From Colius striatus (lineage: Eukaryota > Chordata > Aves > Coliiformes > Coliidae), in the NCBI RefSeq assembly GCF_028858725.1, contig NC_084782.1, positions 558,001 through 622,000 of the forward strand: a stretch of DNA of 64,000 bases. The letters are read 5' to 3'. The position numbers and the translations under genes are program-made. The notes under the pieces were generated by a model. It worked only from the letters and a program-made list of their open reading frames with translations, had not been told where the DNA came from and made no database searches. Position 1 is the first letter of the stretch; the number at the start of each line of letters is the position of its first letter. Below are positions 1 to 16,254 of the stretch, one piece after another.

Positions 1-597
1 AGAAGTCATGCAGACTGAGAAGGTAGCAACCTTCCAAAGGGCTTAGTCATGTAATTGCCTGTCGAGAAAACCCAGCATTGATGTATTTAATGATAAAAAC
101 CAAGCAGGAAAGCTTAATAAGCCTCCTGCTTCAGAGCTCTGATGATTTAGAGTTGGGATGAGACATGGCCCACAGTATTCCCAAGAAGGGAGACCTCAAA
201 AGCACCCACCAAGGAGGTGATGTTGCTCCTACCACTGACAGTTTATGGGGGACAATGTGCCACCACTGGACATGAAATGTCCTCAAGTAGTGTTCACCTG
301 ACTCACTTATGTGGCACCAGCTGCAGAGAGACCATCCCTTTGCTCCTGGTGGGTGTCCATATCCTTCTGAAAGGGAGGGGGGTTGGGGTAAGGATCTAGC
401 TTGGATTTTGAGGTGATCTAGCTAGAACATGCATAGGCACAATCCATTGACTCCTCAGGCTGTGACTGAGCTGGGACACGTTTGGAGGGACAACTACTGC
501 AGGCAGGACACTGAGCAGGGACAAGTCTCTGCTATGACTTGGCAAGTGCTGGCCAAAATCAGCCCCAGAGCTTGCCAGCTTCTTTCCAGTTGGCTGT

Positions 598-733
598 CAC
601 AGAATCTCGAGGGTTGGAAGGGACCTGGAAAACTCATCCAGTGCAACCCCCTTGCCAGAGCAGCACCACCTAGAGCAGGGCACACAGGGACTTGTCCAGG
701 TGTGTTTTGAATGTCCCGAGAGAAGGAGACTCA
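598..733 (-). repeat. CR1 LINE fragment, 3' end
   Basis: On the + strand it reads as the reverse complement of a CR1 tail: 'cacagaatc', then 'ggttggaagggacct', then 'ccagtgcaaccccc', then the 'agcagggcacacagggac' block. The left edge is therefore the 3' end and the element runs on the minus strand. It is 5'-truncated and somewhat diverged. Confidence 0.85.
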
Positions 734-2173
734 ATCAACCAGGCCCTGGCCATCAGCCTGCATTCAGTGGGGACACCAGCACAAACTCCTTCTTAGGAGG
801 AAGATGCCACCACCTGAACTCTGTTGTCTGCAGCTGTTTTGCTAAGCTCTAGGATCTTGCAGATCCCATTGGCTCCGAGGCTGCTCTCAGCCCAACTGCT
901 GCCCCCCTGCAGCACAGCCCTGCCTGCCCCAGGCACTCCTTTCTTTCATCCATCAGCACCTACCAAGGCTCTTGTTTCCTGGGCAGTGCCTGGGTCCCTC
1001 AGGGTTTGGCAGGTGGTGGAAAAGGCTGATGAGACAGTGGGAACGTGGAGAACAGGGCTCAGCCCCACTCCTCATTGCCATGACACGTCTCAGCAGTGAG
1101 ATCCAGGGGGAAAACCCACAGCATTTAAAAAACAAAGGAGAATTTCCTTTTTCCTGGTTTCTAGCTGCTGCCAGTTGTTTCTGTGGCTGCTTTTGCTGTA
1201 GGTTTCTCAATTACCTTCTCCTTAATAGACTATATCAATGGGGTGGCAGAAGGGCACTCCAGGATCCTTCCTGACAACACTCACTCTGTGCCAGTGACCC
1301 TGCCAGCAACATTTCTTGCTGCTTGGTCTCTGGAGAAAACACCTTCTTGACTCACAGAGAGGGAAGAAGTCAGGTATGTGTCTCATGTCATCCTGGATTT
1401 CACTCACTCTGGATCTCATAAATCCATCCTGGATCTATCTGCCCTTCTCCAGGGTGTTTTTCCCTGCCTGCCTCTGGCTGTCTTCTTCTGCAGTGGCTCA
1501 ATGAGCCGTGGCAAACTGGAGGGAGGGCAGTGGGAAGCGTCACCAGGATGCAGAGGAAGGCATTGGCGTGGCTGTTTCCTAACCAGGAGAGGTGTGGCAT
1601 GGCTTTGCCAGCTGCCTTCCTGCCCACAGAGAAGAAATAGTGGGATTTGTCATTAATAATCCTCAAAGCATGACCCAGAGCTGCCTGGTTGGCATCCAGC
1701 ACTGGGGACAGTCCAGCCTCAGCACGGGCAGTGGGTGGGAGTTGCTCAAGCCCTTTCATTTTAGGGAAGTGCACTTTTGCAAGGAAAAAAAAGTAACTTT
1801 CCAGCCAAAATGAAACTTTGAGACTTTCCTGTTGTCAGGTGGGTCTGCAGCCAGAATTTCCTGCAGCTTGCTGGAACCACAAGGTTTCACCAGTGGCTTT
1901 TCAGCCCCTTGGCTGCTGCCTCCTGCAAACGGCACAGCGGGTTTCTCAAGAGCGTGGAAATCCATGTTGCTGGAAAGCAGCCTTTGATGTGATGGCTCAA
2001 AATGCTGCAGGAACAACGGGGTGTTTCCCCTCTGGGTTTGCTGCTGATGACAGGTCCAGCTCAGGAGGTGCTTCTGGGCCTTATCCTGTGTCTCTGTGTG
2101 TGACTGGGCTCTCAGTCCCTTGGGGAAGGTCCATGGTTTGAGGTCTCTGGTTGTCTTTGCAAAGCAGCTGATG

Positions 2174-2340
2174 GAATCATAGAATCAACTGGGAAAGCCC
2201 CTGAAGCTGCTGCAGTCCCAGCCCTGCCCTCACCCTGCCCAGCCCAGCACTGACCCACAGCCCTCAGCACCTCAGCTCCATGGCTTTGGGATCCCTCCAG
2301 GGCTGGGCACTCCCCCAGCTCCCTGGGCAGCCTGGCACAG
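2174..2340 (-). repeat. CR1 LINE fragment, diverged, GC-rich
   Basis: It begins 'aatcatagaatcaactgggaaag', the reverse complement of a CR1 3' tail, and ends in 'ccctgggcagcctggcacag'. It belongs to a different, older-looking subtype than the neighbouring + strand copy. The two lie 5' end to 5' end. Confidence 0.75.
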
Positions 2341-2351
2341 GGGCTCTGTGA

Positions 2352-2850
2352 GTCCTGTGTCCAGTTCTGGGCTCCCCAGCTCCAGAGGGACAGAGAACTG
2401 CTGGAGAGAGGCCAGTGCAGGGCTACCAAGGTGATCAGGGGACTGGAACATCTTCCTTCTGAGGAAAGGCTGCAGGACCTGGGGCTGTTTAGTCTGGGGA
2501 AAGAGGAGACTGAGGGGGAGCTCTTTATTAGTTGCAAATATCTTACTGGTGGGTGTCAGGAGGTTGGGACAGCACTTGTTTTCTGTTGCATCCAATGACA
2601 GGACAAGGGGTGATGGAAAGAAGCTGGAACACAAATGTTCCATTGGAACATTAGGAGAAACTATTTGAGTGCTGAGCTGAGGAGCCCTGGCCCAGGCTGC
2701 CCAGGGAGGGTGTGGAGGCTCCTTCTTGGAGGTCTTCAAAATCTGGACGCACTCCTGTGTGACCTGATCTAGGTGGGAGCTGCTTTCACAGGAATGTTGG
2801 GCTGGATGATCTCTAAAGGTCCCTTCCAACCCCCACCACTCTGTGATTCT
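2352..2850 (+). repeat. CR1 LINE fragment (about 500 bp)
   Basis: It runs from 'tcctgtgtccagttctgggc' through 'aggaaaggctgcaggacctg' and 'ccaggctgcccagggagggt' to 'ggtcccttccaacccccacc' and 'ctgtgattct'. This is the standard order of the last 500 bp of an avian CR1. It explains the overlapping minus-strand reading frames at 2112-2829. Confidence 0.95.
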
Positions 2851-5088
2851 CTAATCTCCAATCTAATGCAGTGATGGATGGGCCAGCACACAGCCTGTGC
2901 TCATGAACAAGCACTAAAGCTGCCCAGCTGCAGGGACTGCTCATCACTGTTTCATCCCTGGGCAAAGGGGTTTGATGAAACACTGTCCCAGTGATGAGGC
3001 TGGATGATGTAGTTGGCTCTTAAAGCTTTTTAGTCAAGCTGGCACACTTTGAAGGCATCCTGCACAAGGATTGCTGCAGGTTTAGAAAATATCAAGTGTT
3101 GCTGCCTCCCTGAACAACTTGGCACAGAGGGGCAGATACTCTTTCCTTCCATCTGAGTTTGGTTTCAGAGACCAAACTGTGACTGAAATAAAAGCACTGG
3201 GTATCCCTACACTGCCCTGAGGCTGGGGACAGCCAGGTCTGTCTGGGAGCTGTACTGAAGCCACTCCTCTGTCATTTATGGAGTCACTCCATCTATCTGT
3301 TTTTCCAGCTGTATCCCCTGTCCTGTGCATGTGTCTGCCCTGTTGAGCTGAGGGAAGCACTGCTCCAAGGAGTATGAATCACAGCAGCATTGGGTTTCTT
3401 TGGTCTTAGATTAGAAAGCTCCTTCAAAGAGAAGAAACTGTGGTGTTGGGCACCATGCCACCAGGAACAGACTCTGGGGATGGAGGGTCTGGGTTTGGGC
3501 ATTTGGCTTTGGACACTTAACTTTGACATTTAACTGAGACTGCAGTTGAGTGAAGCTCTTTCTGTAGTCAGCAGAGGGAGAAAGGTGCTTCTAGCAAATC
3601 ATTCAGAGGTTAGGAGGACATCAGTCACCTTCTTGAGGCACTTTTTTTCTCTTTGTAGACTAAAGATGAAGGCCAGACAACATGTCAGGACTGGCATGGG
3701 GTGAGCAAGGGCCAGGGAGCTGGGGATGCCTTTGATGGCCAATGGTGCAACACAGTTCAGAAGGACGTTTCCACCTTCAGAAGGATTTTCCCATGGAGGT
3801 GGAAGTTACTTCACTGCCTGTCATCCACAGCTCCAAAGTCTCTGGAGCAGCATGTTCTCCCAGTGGGAGCCTTTCCATGGACTGCAAGAAGCTGAGAGCT
3901 TGGGCAGGAGAGAGGATGGCTGCAGTGAGAGGCAGAAAAGACTGTGGGAGGGATGGAGGTGCTGGAGGTGAGACCCAAACTCGGACTCAGTCCCACAGCC
4001 ATGGGGCTGCATGTCCCCACGTGCCATTTCTCTGAGCCTTTCTTCTTAAACTGAGCAAACTAACTGGCATCAGCAGGTTCTAACCACAAATGCTTCATGC
4101 ACAGGAGGACTCCTTCCCTCCCCCTTTCATTATACTGGGTAGAAATGTAATTATCCCAGGTATAATTAACAGAAAGCATGTTTCCAGTGTCAGCAAGCAG
4201 GCTGGGTGTTTGCTGCAATCTGCCACAGCGTAGCTGTTACCTCTGGCTCTCAGCACAGGGTCAGTGCTGCTTGGGGACCTCTGTGCTACTACCAGCACGA
4301 CAGCTCAGGGGACAGGCAGCCCCACCACCAAGGTGGGGTGCTGAGGTTGCCAATTTGTAAGCACAGCACCCCAAAACCTGGCCAGCAGAAGCAGGTAGGG
4401 ACTTGCCAACCTTCTTCTCCCTGGGCTCCACAGTGAACACACGGTGTGGAAAAGAGCTCCCAGGCTCTCATGCTTTGCAGCACAAATATCCATCACTCAG
4501 GAATCAACACTGATATCTTCTATCAGCCCAGGATGTCTAGATGTTGCAGAAAGCAACCAAAAGGGAAGGGTGTCTGGACAGATTTATTTGCCTCAGTGCC
4601 AAGATGACACAGTTTTGCTGTTCACATCTCTGCAGTGCCAGAAGATTGGCCTTGTTCACATTGGTGGTGTTTTGGGGACCTTGCACTGCCCACCAATGCC
4701 ACAACAGAGCCCAGGTTTAGGGTTCTACAAGCTGGAAGGTGAAAAACTGATCCAGCCTCAGTGCACAAGTGTGCTTTTGATGGGCTGACTGCATCTGTGA
4801 GGCTGTTTCCCTGTAACAGGGCAGTGCAGCTCAGCAGAATGAGCTGCATTTTCGTTAGGGACTCTCGCCAGAAGAACCTGCTGAGGTTCCTATTCCAGCA
4901 AAGAGCCTGGAGGCAGCCAGGCCCTGCTAACAGGAGCTACTCGTCACACAGGATCCACACTGCAGCTGCTCATGGGATGCTCAGGGGCTGGCAGGGCTGC
5001 GTGGCAGCAGGGCAGGGGGCTCCATGCCAAGTGCCACATACCCATTTGGGCAATATGGTGCCATGGCACAAGCAGTTGAACCCTGCAG

Positions 5089-5220
5089 ATCATAGAATCC
5101 TGCAATCATAGAATCCTGGAGTGGTAAGGGTTGGAAGGCACCTCTGGAGATCATCTAGTCCAATCCTGCTTCTAAAGCAGGTTCACCTAGATCAGGTCAC
5201 ACAGGAAGGTGTTCAAATAA
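5089..5220 (-). repeat. CR1 LINE fragment with duplicated tail unit
   Basis: The left edge contains the tail unit 'atcatagaatcctg' twice in tandem (about 5090-5117), the reverse complement of the CR1 terminal microsatellite. 'ggttggaaggcacctctgga' and 'aaagcaggttcacctagatc' follow. The element is minus-oriented and 5'-truncated. Confidence 0.92.
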
Positions 5221-5984
5221 GCCACACCAATACTGGGCAAAGAAAGCTTTGGGCAGCCATGCAGGGCTTAAAAAACAGCATCAGAAGGGAAAGCCTTTGC
5301 TAACTGGTTATCTTGGAAGTCTCCTGCTGTGCCAGGCCTGGGGTCCTCAGCACCCCCGAAGGCTGCAGCCATGACACGTGTTTCCCCAGGGCTTTGGGTG
5401 GAAGCTGAGGTGAGGCCCTGCTTCCCCACAAGCTCTAGCTGGCTGGGCTGCACACTCACAGCATGGGCAATCTGCAAAGGGAAAGACACCCATCACCCCA
5501 GCAGCCTTTCAGGAGAAAATGGATGCAAGCCACGCCGCCAGAGCTCAGCTGGATGCAGTCCCGCTCACACCTGAGCGACTGCCATAAACTGGGCTTGGAG
5601 CAGCTTCTTGTTACCTAAACCCACAACCTGCTGGCTTCACCCACACAAAACCCAGACTTAAGGGAAACCTGTTGCCAAGCCAGCGCGGTCTGTCGGACCC
5701 CCATTGTCTGACAAAGCTCTTTGAAAGGCTGCGCCGGGCTGCTGCTTGTTTGTGCTCCGTGTGCATGTGAGGGCATGTCCCGAGCCGTTTCCCTGCACAG
5801 GCAGCTTCCTCCTGGGGGGGGTTGTGTGTGGTTCTCTTGGTAGAGAAAATACGACATCCAAGCATCAAGTGCAGGTGCTAATTCCCTACTGATCTTCCAC
5901 GCCTCGATGTGGAAGGATGCACAAGCCCCTCGGCGGCCGCTCCCCGGCGAGCTGCCCCTTTAACATGGAGGTGTTGAGGCAGAA

Positions 5985-6000
5985 ACTACCGCTCCCAGCG
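5985..6000 (+). promoter_or_regulatory. ZNF143 (Staf)-like site, forward
   Basis: The sequence ACTACCGCTCCCAGCG matches the ACTACAANTCCCAGNATGC family with a few mismatches. Such sites recruit ZNF143 and, through the ACTACA part, THAP11/HCFC1, at CpG-island promoters. It forms an inverted pair with the site at 6055-6073. Confidence 0.5.
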
Positions 6001-6054
6001 CCCAGCGCTTTGTTGTAATGCCCAGACCGCGGGCCCGGCCGGCGCCGCAGCAGC

Positions 6055-6073
6055 GCACGCTGGGGCCTGTAGT
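6055..6073 (-). promoter_or_regulatory. ZNF143/THAP11-like site, reverse
   Basis: The reverse complement reads ACTACAGGCCCCAGCGTGC, close to the long ZNF143 consensus including the ACTACA half. It lies about 55 bp from a weaker forward-oriented copy, so the two face each other in the upstream part of the island. Confidence 0.6.
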
Positions 6074-6628
6074 TTCCCCACAGCCCCGGCTTTGTGGGGG
6101 AAGAGGAGTTGTGAAAACACCCCGAAATGGTGCTTGGCTGCCGGCGCTGGGCTCGTGAAGGCGCCGGGTGAGGGAAAGCCGCTGTCCCTGCCCGCGCTCG
6201 CCTGCACTTCGGCGTGGCTCTCCATCGCCTTTGTGCGAGCGGGGCCCGGCTGGGCGGCTGCTGTTTGGGGCAGGGGGGCTGGCGGCGGCCCGGGGGGAGC
6301 CGTGCCCGTGGCAGCGGTGGGGGGCGGGCGGCTGAGGCAGCGCTTGACGGCGGCGGCGCGGGGCTGGGCCCATCGTGTGCCCCCCAGCTGCAGCGGGGGA
6401 AGGGGCCGCGCTGAAAGGCGCCCGGGCCTCGCCTTGCCCCACGCCGGCCCTGAGCGGCGGAGGGACGCGCGGGAGGGCGCGGGCACGGCCGGTTCGCCCT
6501 CGCCGCGCCGCCGGGAGGGGCCGCGGGCAGCGCCAGGCCCGGCCCGGCCCGTCCGGGGCAGCAGCGGCCCGGCGCCGCTTGGAGCGGCCTCGCCTTCCCG
6601 GCGTGCAGCGCGGCGCCCGTCCCCGCCG

Positions 6629-6641
6629 GGCCGCCATGTTG
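6629..6641 (+). promoter_or_regulatory. YY1-like site overlapping the uORF start
   Basis: GCCGCCATGTTG is an exact match to the long YY1 consensus GCCGCCATNTTG, in the orientation and position typical of YY1 sites just downstream of transcription starts. A second YY1 core (CCATATT) occurs at about 6788 in the start of intron 1. Confidence 0.75.
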
Positions 6642-6650
6642 TCGGAGTGA
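6636..6650 (+). CDS. Upstream ORF MLSE in PUM1 5'UTR
   Basis: An ATG at 6636 in near-ideal context (GCCGCCATGT) is followed by three codons and TGA, giving the tetrapeptide Met-Leu-Ser-Glu. It precedes the main ATG and terminates well upstream of it, so reinitiation is possible. Its ATG is embedded in the YY1-like DNA motif, so the conservation may serve transcription rather than translation. Whether it is translated depends on the true transcription start. Confidence 0.45.
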   Translation: MLSE

Positions 6651-6723
6651 AAGGCAGGGGGAGAGGCAGGCGGCGAGCGGCCTGGGGGGGGCCGAGATCC
6701 GTCTTCATCCTACCGCTCCGCCC

Positions 6724-11289
<4,566 letters not shown>

Positions 11290-11518
11290 TGAATGCATCG
11301 GGCTTGTGATAGATGCTTTTAATGATGCTGTGTAAAGCTTAAGCTGGTTATTGTGTGGTTAGAATGGCAACAGTCGTACTTTTTGTTTTCTCTTTTCAGG
11401 ATTGCAGTGCCTTGGTAGCTCTAAGATGAAATTCTGCTCTTGAGGGTGTTGAAATCTCAATCCACTCTGTGACAGTCAAATGCATGCTTGCAGAATTTAT
11501 CATTCTCTGTATTGATCT

Positions 11519-11537
11519 GTTGTTGTTGTTGTTGTTT
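11519..11537. repeat. (TGT)n microsatellite
   Basis: About six uninterrupted TGT units, followed 30 bases later by further CTG/TTG-rich sequence. Confidence 0.85.
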
Positions 11538-14244
11538 TGGATGTGTGAACCAGCGTAGCAGTGACTGCTGCTGCTTTTTCAAATCTGTTGCTGTAGTTAA
11601 ATAATTCTTATGTAATGGTATTACAAAACTGCCAATGCATGTAGGTTGGGCTTTTCCCATTCTCAATATTGAAAAACACCATGCTGGAAGTTGCTGGTAA
11701 TGTGTTTTCTTGGGTTTCTTGGCTTGTTTGTTTTGGGTTTGGGTTTTTTTAGGGGATTATGACTGGGAGGGGAAGGGGCTATTAATGGGCTTAATGAACT
11801 GAGAAGAGAGCAGCCTTAAGAATGTGATGAATCAGTACTTCTACAGACACAGCTAACTTCTTACAGCCACTTCACATTTTTTAAAAGGGTCATGGGCCAA
11901 AACGTGTCTCAGCAGTGATATTTACTAGAAGTCCTTTCAGTAGTTGCATTGTTGGTTGTGCTGTGACTTAAATGTGTGCATGACTCACTCTGGCTCTCTC
12001 TCTGTGACCTGTAACTCACTCTTCAAAGGAGGAGATGTGCTTCATCTGCTGAGGGAGCAGAACTTAGGTGTAAGCATGCTTTAAAAAGCAACGGTTCCTG
12101 CAAATATTGCCAGAGCAGCAGGCACAAAGCTTTTGCAACCTTTATGAGTATCTCCTGCCTCTTTTCTGTTGTTGTTGTTCCAAATAAAAGCCAACAAACC
12201 CTTGTTCCTTTGCTGTTCCTCCTGGGGGGATGTGTTGCCATCCAAACCATTTAAAAGCAAACATTGCAGTGAATTTTGCAACTTCACTGAAGTCAGCATG
12301 TACATCAACAAAGAAGTAAACTGAAGTGCTCTATTAATTTGTTCTGGAAGAAAAATTGCATAAAATACTGCAATATGAACTAAGCAGCTAGGAGAGTATT
12401 GTAGCTATTCCCTTCTGTGGCAATAACTGCTTTGAAATGAGATGGAACTTTTCCCTTAACTGAATTTCCGGTCGCCAAGTGTAAAACTTGTGTCAAGACA
12501 CATTGATGGAAGAGATTTGAATGTGCTTTAAGTTGTGTGAGGAAACAAAACATTTCTTCTTGAAAGGCTGCAACTTTTAGTGTTTCAAATACAAAGCTCT
12601 CACGCAGTCTGGTGTGGAGAGGTTTAGGCAGGAACTGCTGCTGTTGGGACCCTTTGAAGAAAGATGACTTCATGAATTAAAATGAATGTAATAAAATTCT
12701 AAGACTCTCATCCTCCAACTCAGACTTTCATCTTCCTTTCTCTGAAATTCTCTAAAACCAAAGACAACGAAACTCACTGGAGGTTGAGGGGGTGGGGGAT
12801 GTGACACCCAGATCCTGCAGTCATTAAAGATTACTCTGGTGTTTGAACTTATTTTACTGCCTTCTTTAATAACCAGGAGTCTTAAAAGTTCCTCTCACAC
12901 AAAAGAGTCCTGTTAGAGGCCTTACCTGATGTCAGATGTTCCTTTTTCTCAGCTTGCTTTTTCTTAAGTAACTTCTTGAATAAAATCATACTAATAATTG
13001 TACCACCTAATGAAATAAGTAGTAGCTTATGCTAGTTTAAATGAACTTAGAAAAACATAGTGCTTGTGTTCTTTGAAGGCAGAACCCTTCTGAGAAGGTG
13101 ATGTGGACAAATACACCTGCAGGATTAATCTTTTGAGGTTCTGTGTGATGTTTTCTCTCTCTTTCCCTCATGTCTTTTGTGATCTGAACCTCAAAAATGT
13201 CCCCTGTAGTATAATCAATGTGCAATCTTCTCTGTTCTACTTCCTAGTACTTTTTACGTTGTCTGTAATGCGTTTGTCACAGTCCTGATGTTTTGCATTC
13301 GATATGCACCTTTAAACTAATCTTTGTGTTTTAAAGTCAACCCTGAGATGGGGCACTAGGCCTTTTCTCGTGTGCCTTTTTTGATGCTGTCTGCTCCAGT
13401 GATTGTTGGGCAGTTTGATCCATGTGTTTATTGCTTCAGTCTTTCTTGAGCACTTCTTTCTCCATGGTTCTCTGTTTGCCTCAGGGTTTTACTCATGGGA
13501 AGCAGAATGGAGGATGTATGTAATCCTCATACTGCCATTCCTTTTGACTTTTTGGCCACCTCTGCATCTGCTTCTTAAATTATAAATTCCTTGGAGCAAG
13601 AAATAGACTTATGCACGCAAAATGATTTAATTCAGTTCAGGCTTAGCCAGGATAGAATTGAATTTGTCCTGCAAGAATAGAAGTGGAAGGAAGTGCTGGG
13701 ACATGCAGAGAGGTGGGGAATTATTACAGCTGTCTGCTAAATCTCAGTTTCCTGTAGATACCTTTATATTACTGTACTTTTGATTTTTAGGCTTTGAAAG
13801 ATGAGGGCCTGTGCCTTGAAGACTGGTTAGAAAGCTCAGTAGTTAAAAGATAATAGAAAGAAAAAATAATTGTAGGGTAATGTAGGTTAATGCCTGCCTA
13901 GAGCTTGGGAGGTCGTAATTAAAGGTAGAGGGATTTTTTTAAGTTGTTGAATCCTGGTTTCTTCTTTGTTCCATCTGTAGACAGACATCTGTCTTTGGTG
14001 ATAATAATCCAGGGACTTCTTTTTTTTTTAACCAAATGATAGCATTTCATCATCTGTTGTTAAATAGCTACCAGTGCTGTGAGTCAGAAGGTGTTTACAG
14101 GACCCTTCCTTTTCATTTTTTATTGTGCTGGCTGTTCCTCCTTGTCACTTGTTAGTATTGTGAATAGCAGCTCTGAGAGCTGAGGGGTGGGAGAATAGCT
14201 TTAGTAGGGGTGACTTTCTCTGATTTCGAGAGGTAGCTAAGATT

Positions 14245-14340
14245 GGAGCATCTTCCTTCTGAAGAAAGGCTGCAGGACCTGTTTAGTCTGGAGAACAGGA
14301 GAGGTCCCTTCCAACCCCCCTCATTCTGTGATTCTATGAT
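14245..14340 (+). repeat. CR1 LINE fragment with internal deletions
   Basis: It joins the 'ggagcatcttccttctgaag' / 'aaaggctgcaggacct' block directly to the terminal 'ggtcccttccaacccccc' and 'ctgtgattctatgat' tail. Compared with the copy at 32597-33023, about 300 internal bases are missing at the main junction ('aacaggaga|ggtccc'). Six more are missing after 'aggacctg'. It is + oriented. Confidence 0.92.
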
Positions 14341-16227
14341 AGTGTCCTGTTGTTGTGAACAGCAGGAAAACGCTGGTTCTTTTTATATTTTACCTAGAAA
14401 CTCTCTTTCCTTTGCAAGTTTCCCTTCTCCAGAAGGTGTTGTGGGGGGAATAATTTCAGTTTTATATAAAATAAAGCAATTAAAGATGCTGCTGTCATTT
14501 TGCACATTCAGTTATCAAAGATACACCATCCACAAAAGTATCATATGTCATCAATTCCTCTTGGTTCTTGCAGACACTGCTGCAATGGTGGAATCTTCTT
14601 GTTTCCTAGATGAGAGCCTGTGAACTCCTAAGCAGTATTCTGTCTGTCTACCACTACAAATAATCACTGAACTTTACATGGAAGACAGATCTATCATCCA
14701 GGTCTTGACTGCAAAACATAGTCTTTTCTTTTTATCCCCCAAAACCAGCAAGATGAAACTGAGTATTAACCTCAGGCAGTGATTTTAAGATTAAAACTGA
14801 AGAGGTTAAGGCCATCTCCCCTGTGATGCCCTTTAGGCTGTTTGAACAGACAGTTCTGATAGCTACAGAAGGCTGTTTTGGGGCTGTTTACTCTGGAAAA
14901 AAAAGGGATGGCCATCAAAACCTCTCCTGACATAGATGAGGATGTACGAGAACTCCCGATGAGTAATGGCCTGGGTTGGATTTGTCTTGGTCTTGAAAGG
15001 TTGCATATCTCATTACAAATCCAAACAGCCATCTGCTGCTCCTGAGGGGAATGAGAAGACAGTTGAGGTATTCAACTGGGAGAAGTTATCAACACTGAGC
15101 AGACTTTAGGAAAATTAGCTGGGTTTTCTTGGCTGGGGTCTCCCGTGGCTTGTGCATACATGTATGTTCTTGAACTGGAGTGAAGAGAGAGTTTCTCTGG
15201 TGGTGGTCCCTTCTGAATTAGAGCAAATAGATACACTTGGACTGTCTGAATTGCAGTTAGGGTGACATGGGAGTTGCTTAGTAGAAGCAAATGATTTTAG
15301 GGATTTACTTTCTTTGAGAGCATGTTTAATTAATAATTTGAGACAATAGAACTCTGCAGGGATCGTCTTGGTGAATGTGGGGAATTCTTCACATCTAGCT
15401 GATGAAGAATAGTGAGAGCAAGAGGGACTGGGTTTTAGGCTCCCTTTTGCCTTTTGGCAATGTGACTGTGCAACTTCTTAACTGGAAACTTGCATTCAAG
15501 TGGAGACAAAAGGTAATTCTCCCGTGGATTGCCCTTCCAGAGCACTGCTACTCCCAGCTGTGCTGCTTTATGCCGTGAAAGTGTCTGGATTTGACATTTG
15601 ATAATGTTTGGCACCTAATGGCAGGCACCATGACCAGATTTTGTCTTGAAGTCGTGGCATGGTCCTCTGAAAAGGTCCTAGAAGCTAAGGAAGGGGAAGC
15701 CCTAGTGTCTGCTCTTCCAAAGTGGAATCCTGTTGAAGTGACAACTCTTCAGGACAGAGAATTCCTGATCTACTGATGGAAAGCACCTGGTGTGTGAAGG
15801 CAGCTGTGGTCTGAATAATCTGGCTTGTTGTCTGGGCTAGAGTTGGAGGGATGGAGCAAGTTGCATACACCACATGATGGAATGTGGTTCCTGAATGTTT
15901 TCTGAGGTGTGTTGCGTGAAATCTGTTGAATTTTCATGGATACTTCCTTGTATCCCAGTGAACTGGTTCAGGCTTTTCTTCCACTGACACTGAAATGGCT
16001 GTGCTGACTTGATATGCACATCATTTAGAACGTAATGCTGTGCTGAAATGAAGTATCTGGTTTGGCTGATTTGTTTTGCAGAGATTTCTCTATAGTAGAG
16101 AGGTATCTTGAGGGAGGAGCATCAGGACATTTGATTTCATTTTCTGCTTTATATTGCCCTTTGAATAATCTTTCAGAGACAGAGGGAGAGTGAGTAGATT
16201 GGCTAAATTGGATATCTAAGGTTGAGT

Positions 16228-16254
16228 ATTGTATTATTATTATTGTATTATTAT
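16228..16254. repeat. (ATT)n microsatellite
   Basis: An imperfect run of ATT units with one GT interruption. Confidence 0.8.

Larger units (their letters stand above)
1..5924. other. Upstream intergenic DNA without a supported gene
   Basis: No exon series, conserved protein or RNA gene could be supported here. The reading frames are short, begin at arbitrary ATGs and coincide with repeats or GC-rich patches. Three CR1 loci are present (598-733, 2174-2850, 5089-5220). The remaining sequence is unremarkable unique DNA of mixed composition. In mammals the gene upstream of PUM1 is NKAIN1, from memory, but nothing in this stretch identifies it. Confidence 0.7.
6540..6723 (+). other. PUM1: PUM1 exon 1 (5'UTR; start approximate)
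   Basis: This is a non-coding first exon. Its 3' boundary is set by the donor in 'ccgccc|GTGAGTATC' (GT at 6724-6725), the only strong donor placed sensibly in the island upstream of the translated exon 2. The 5' boundary is a guess from the position of the YY1-like motif, which in many promoters sits just downstream of the start site. The exon contains a four-codon uORF at 6636-6650. Only 11 further untranslated bases are added by exon 2. Confidence 0.6.

Noticed and set aside
2112..2829. Minus-strand frames of 141 and 185 codons
   Set aside because: They lie in CR1 3' sequence read antisense; the same peptides recur at the other CR1 copies.
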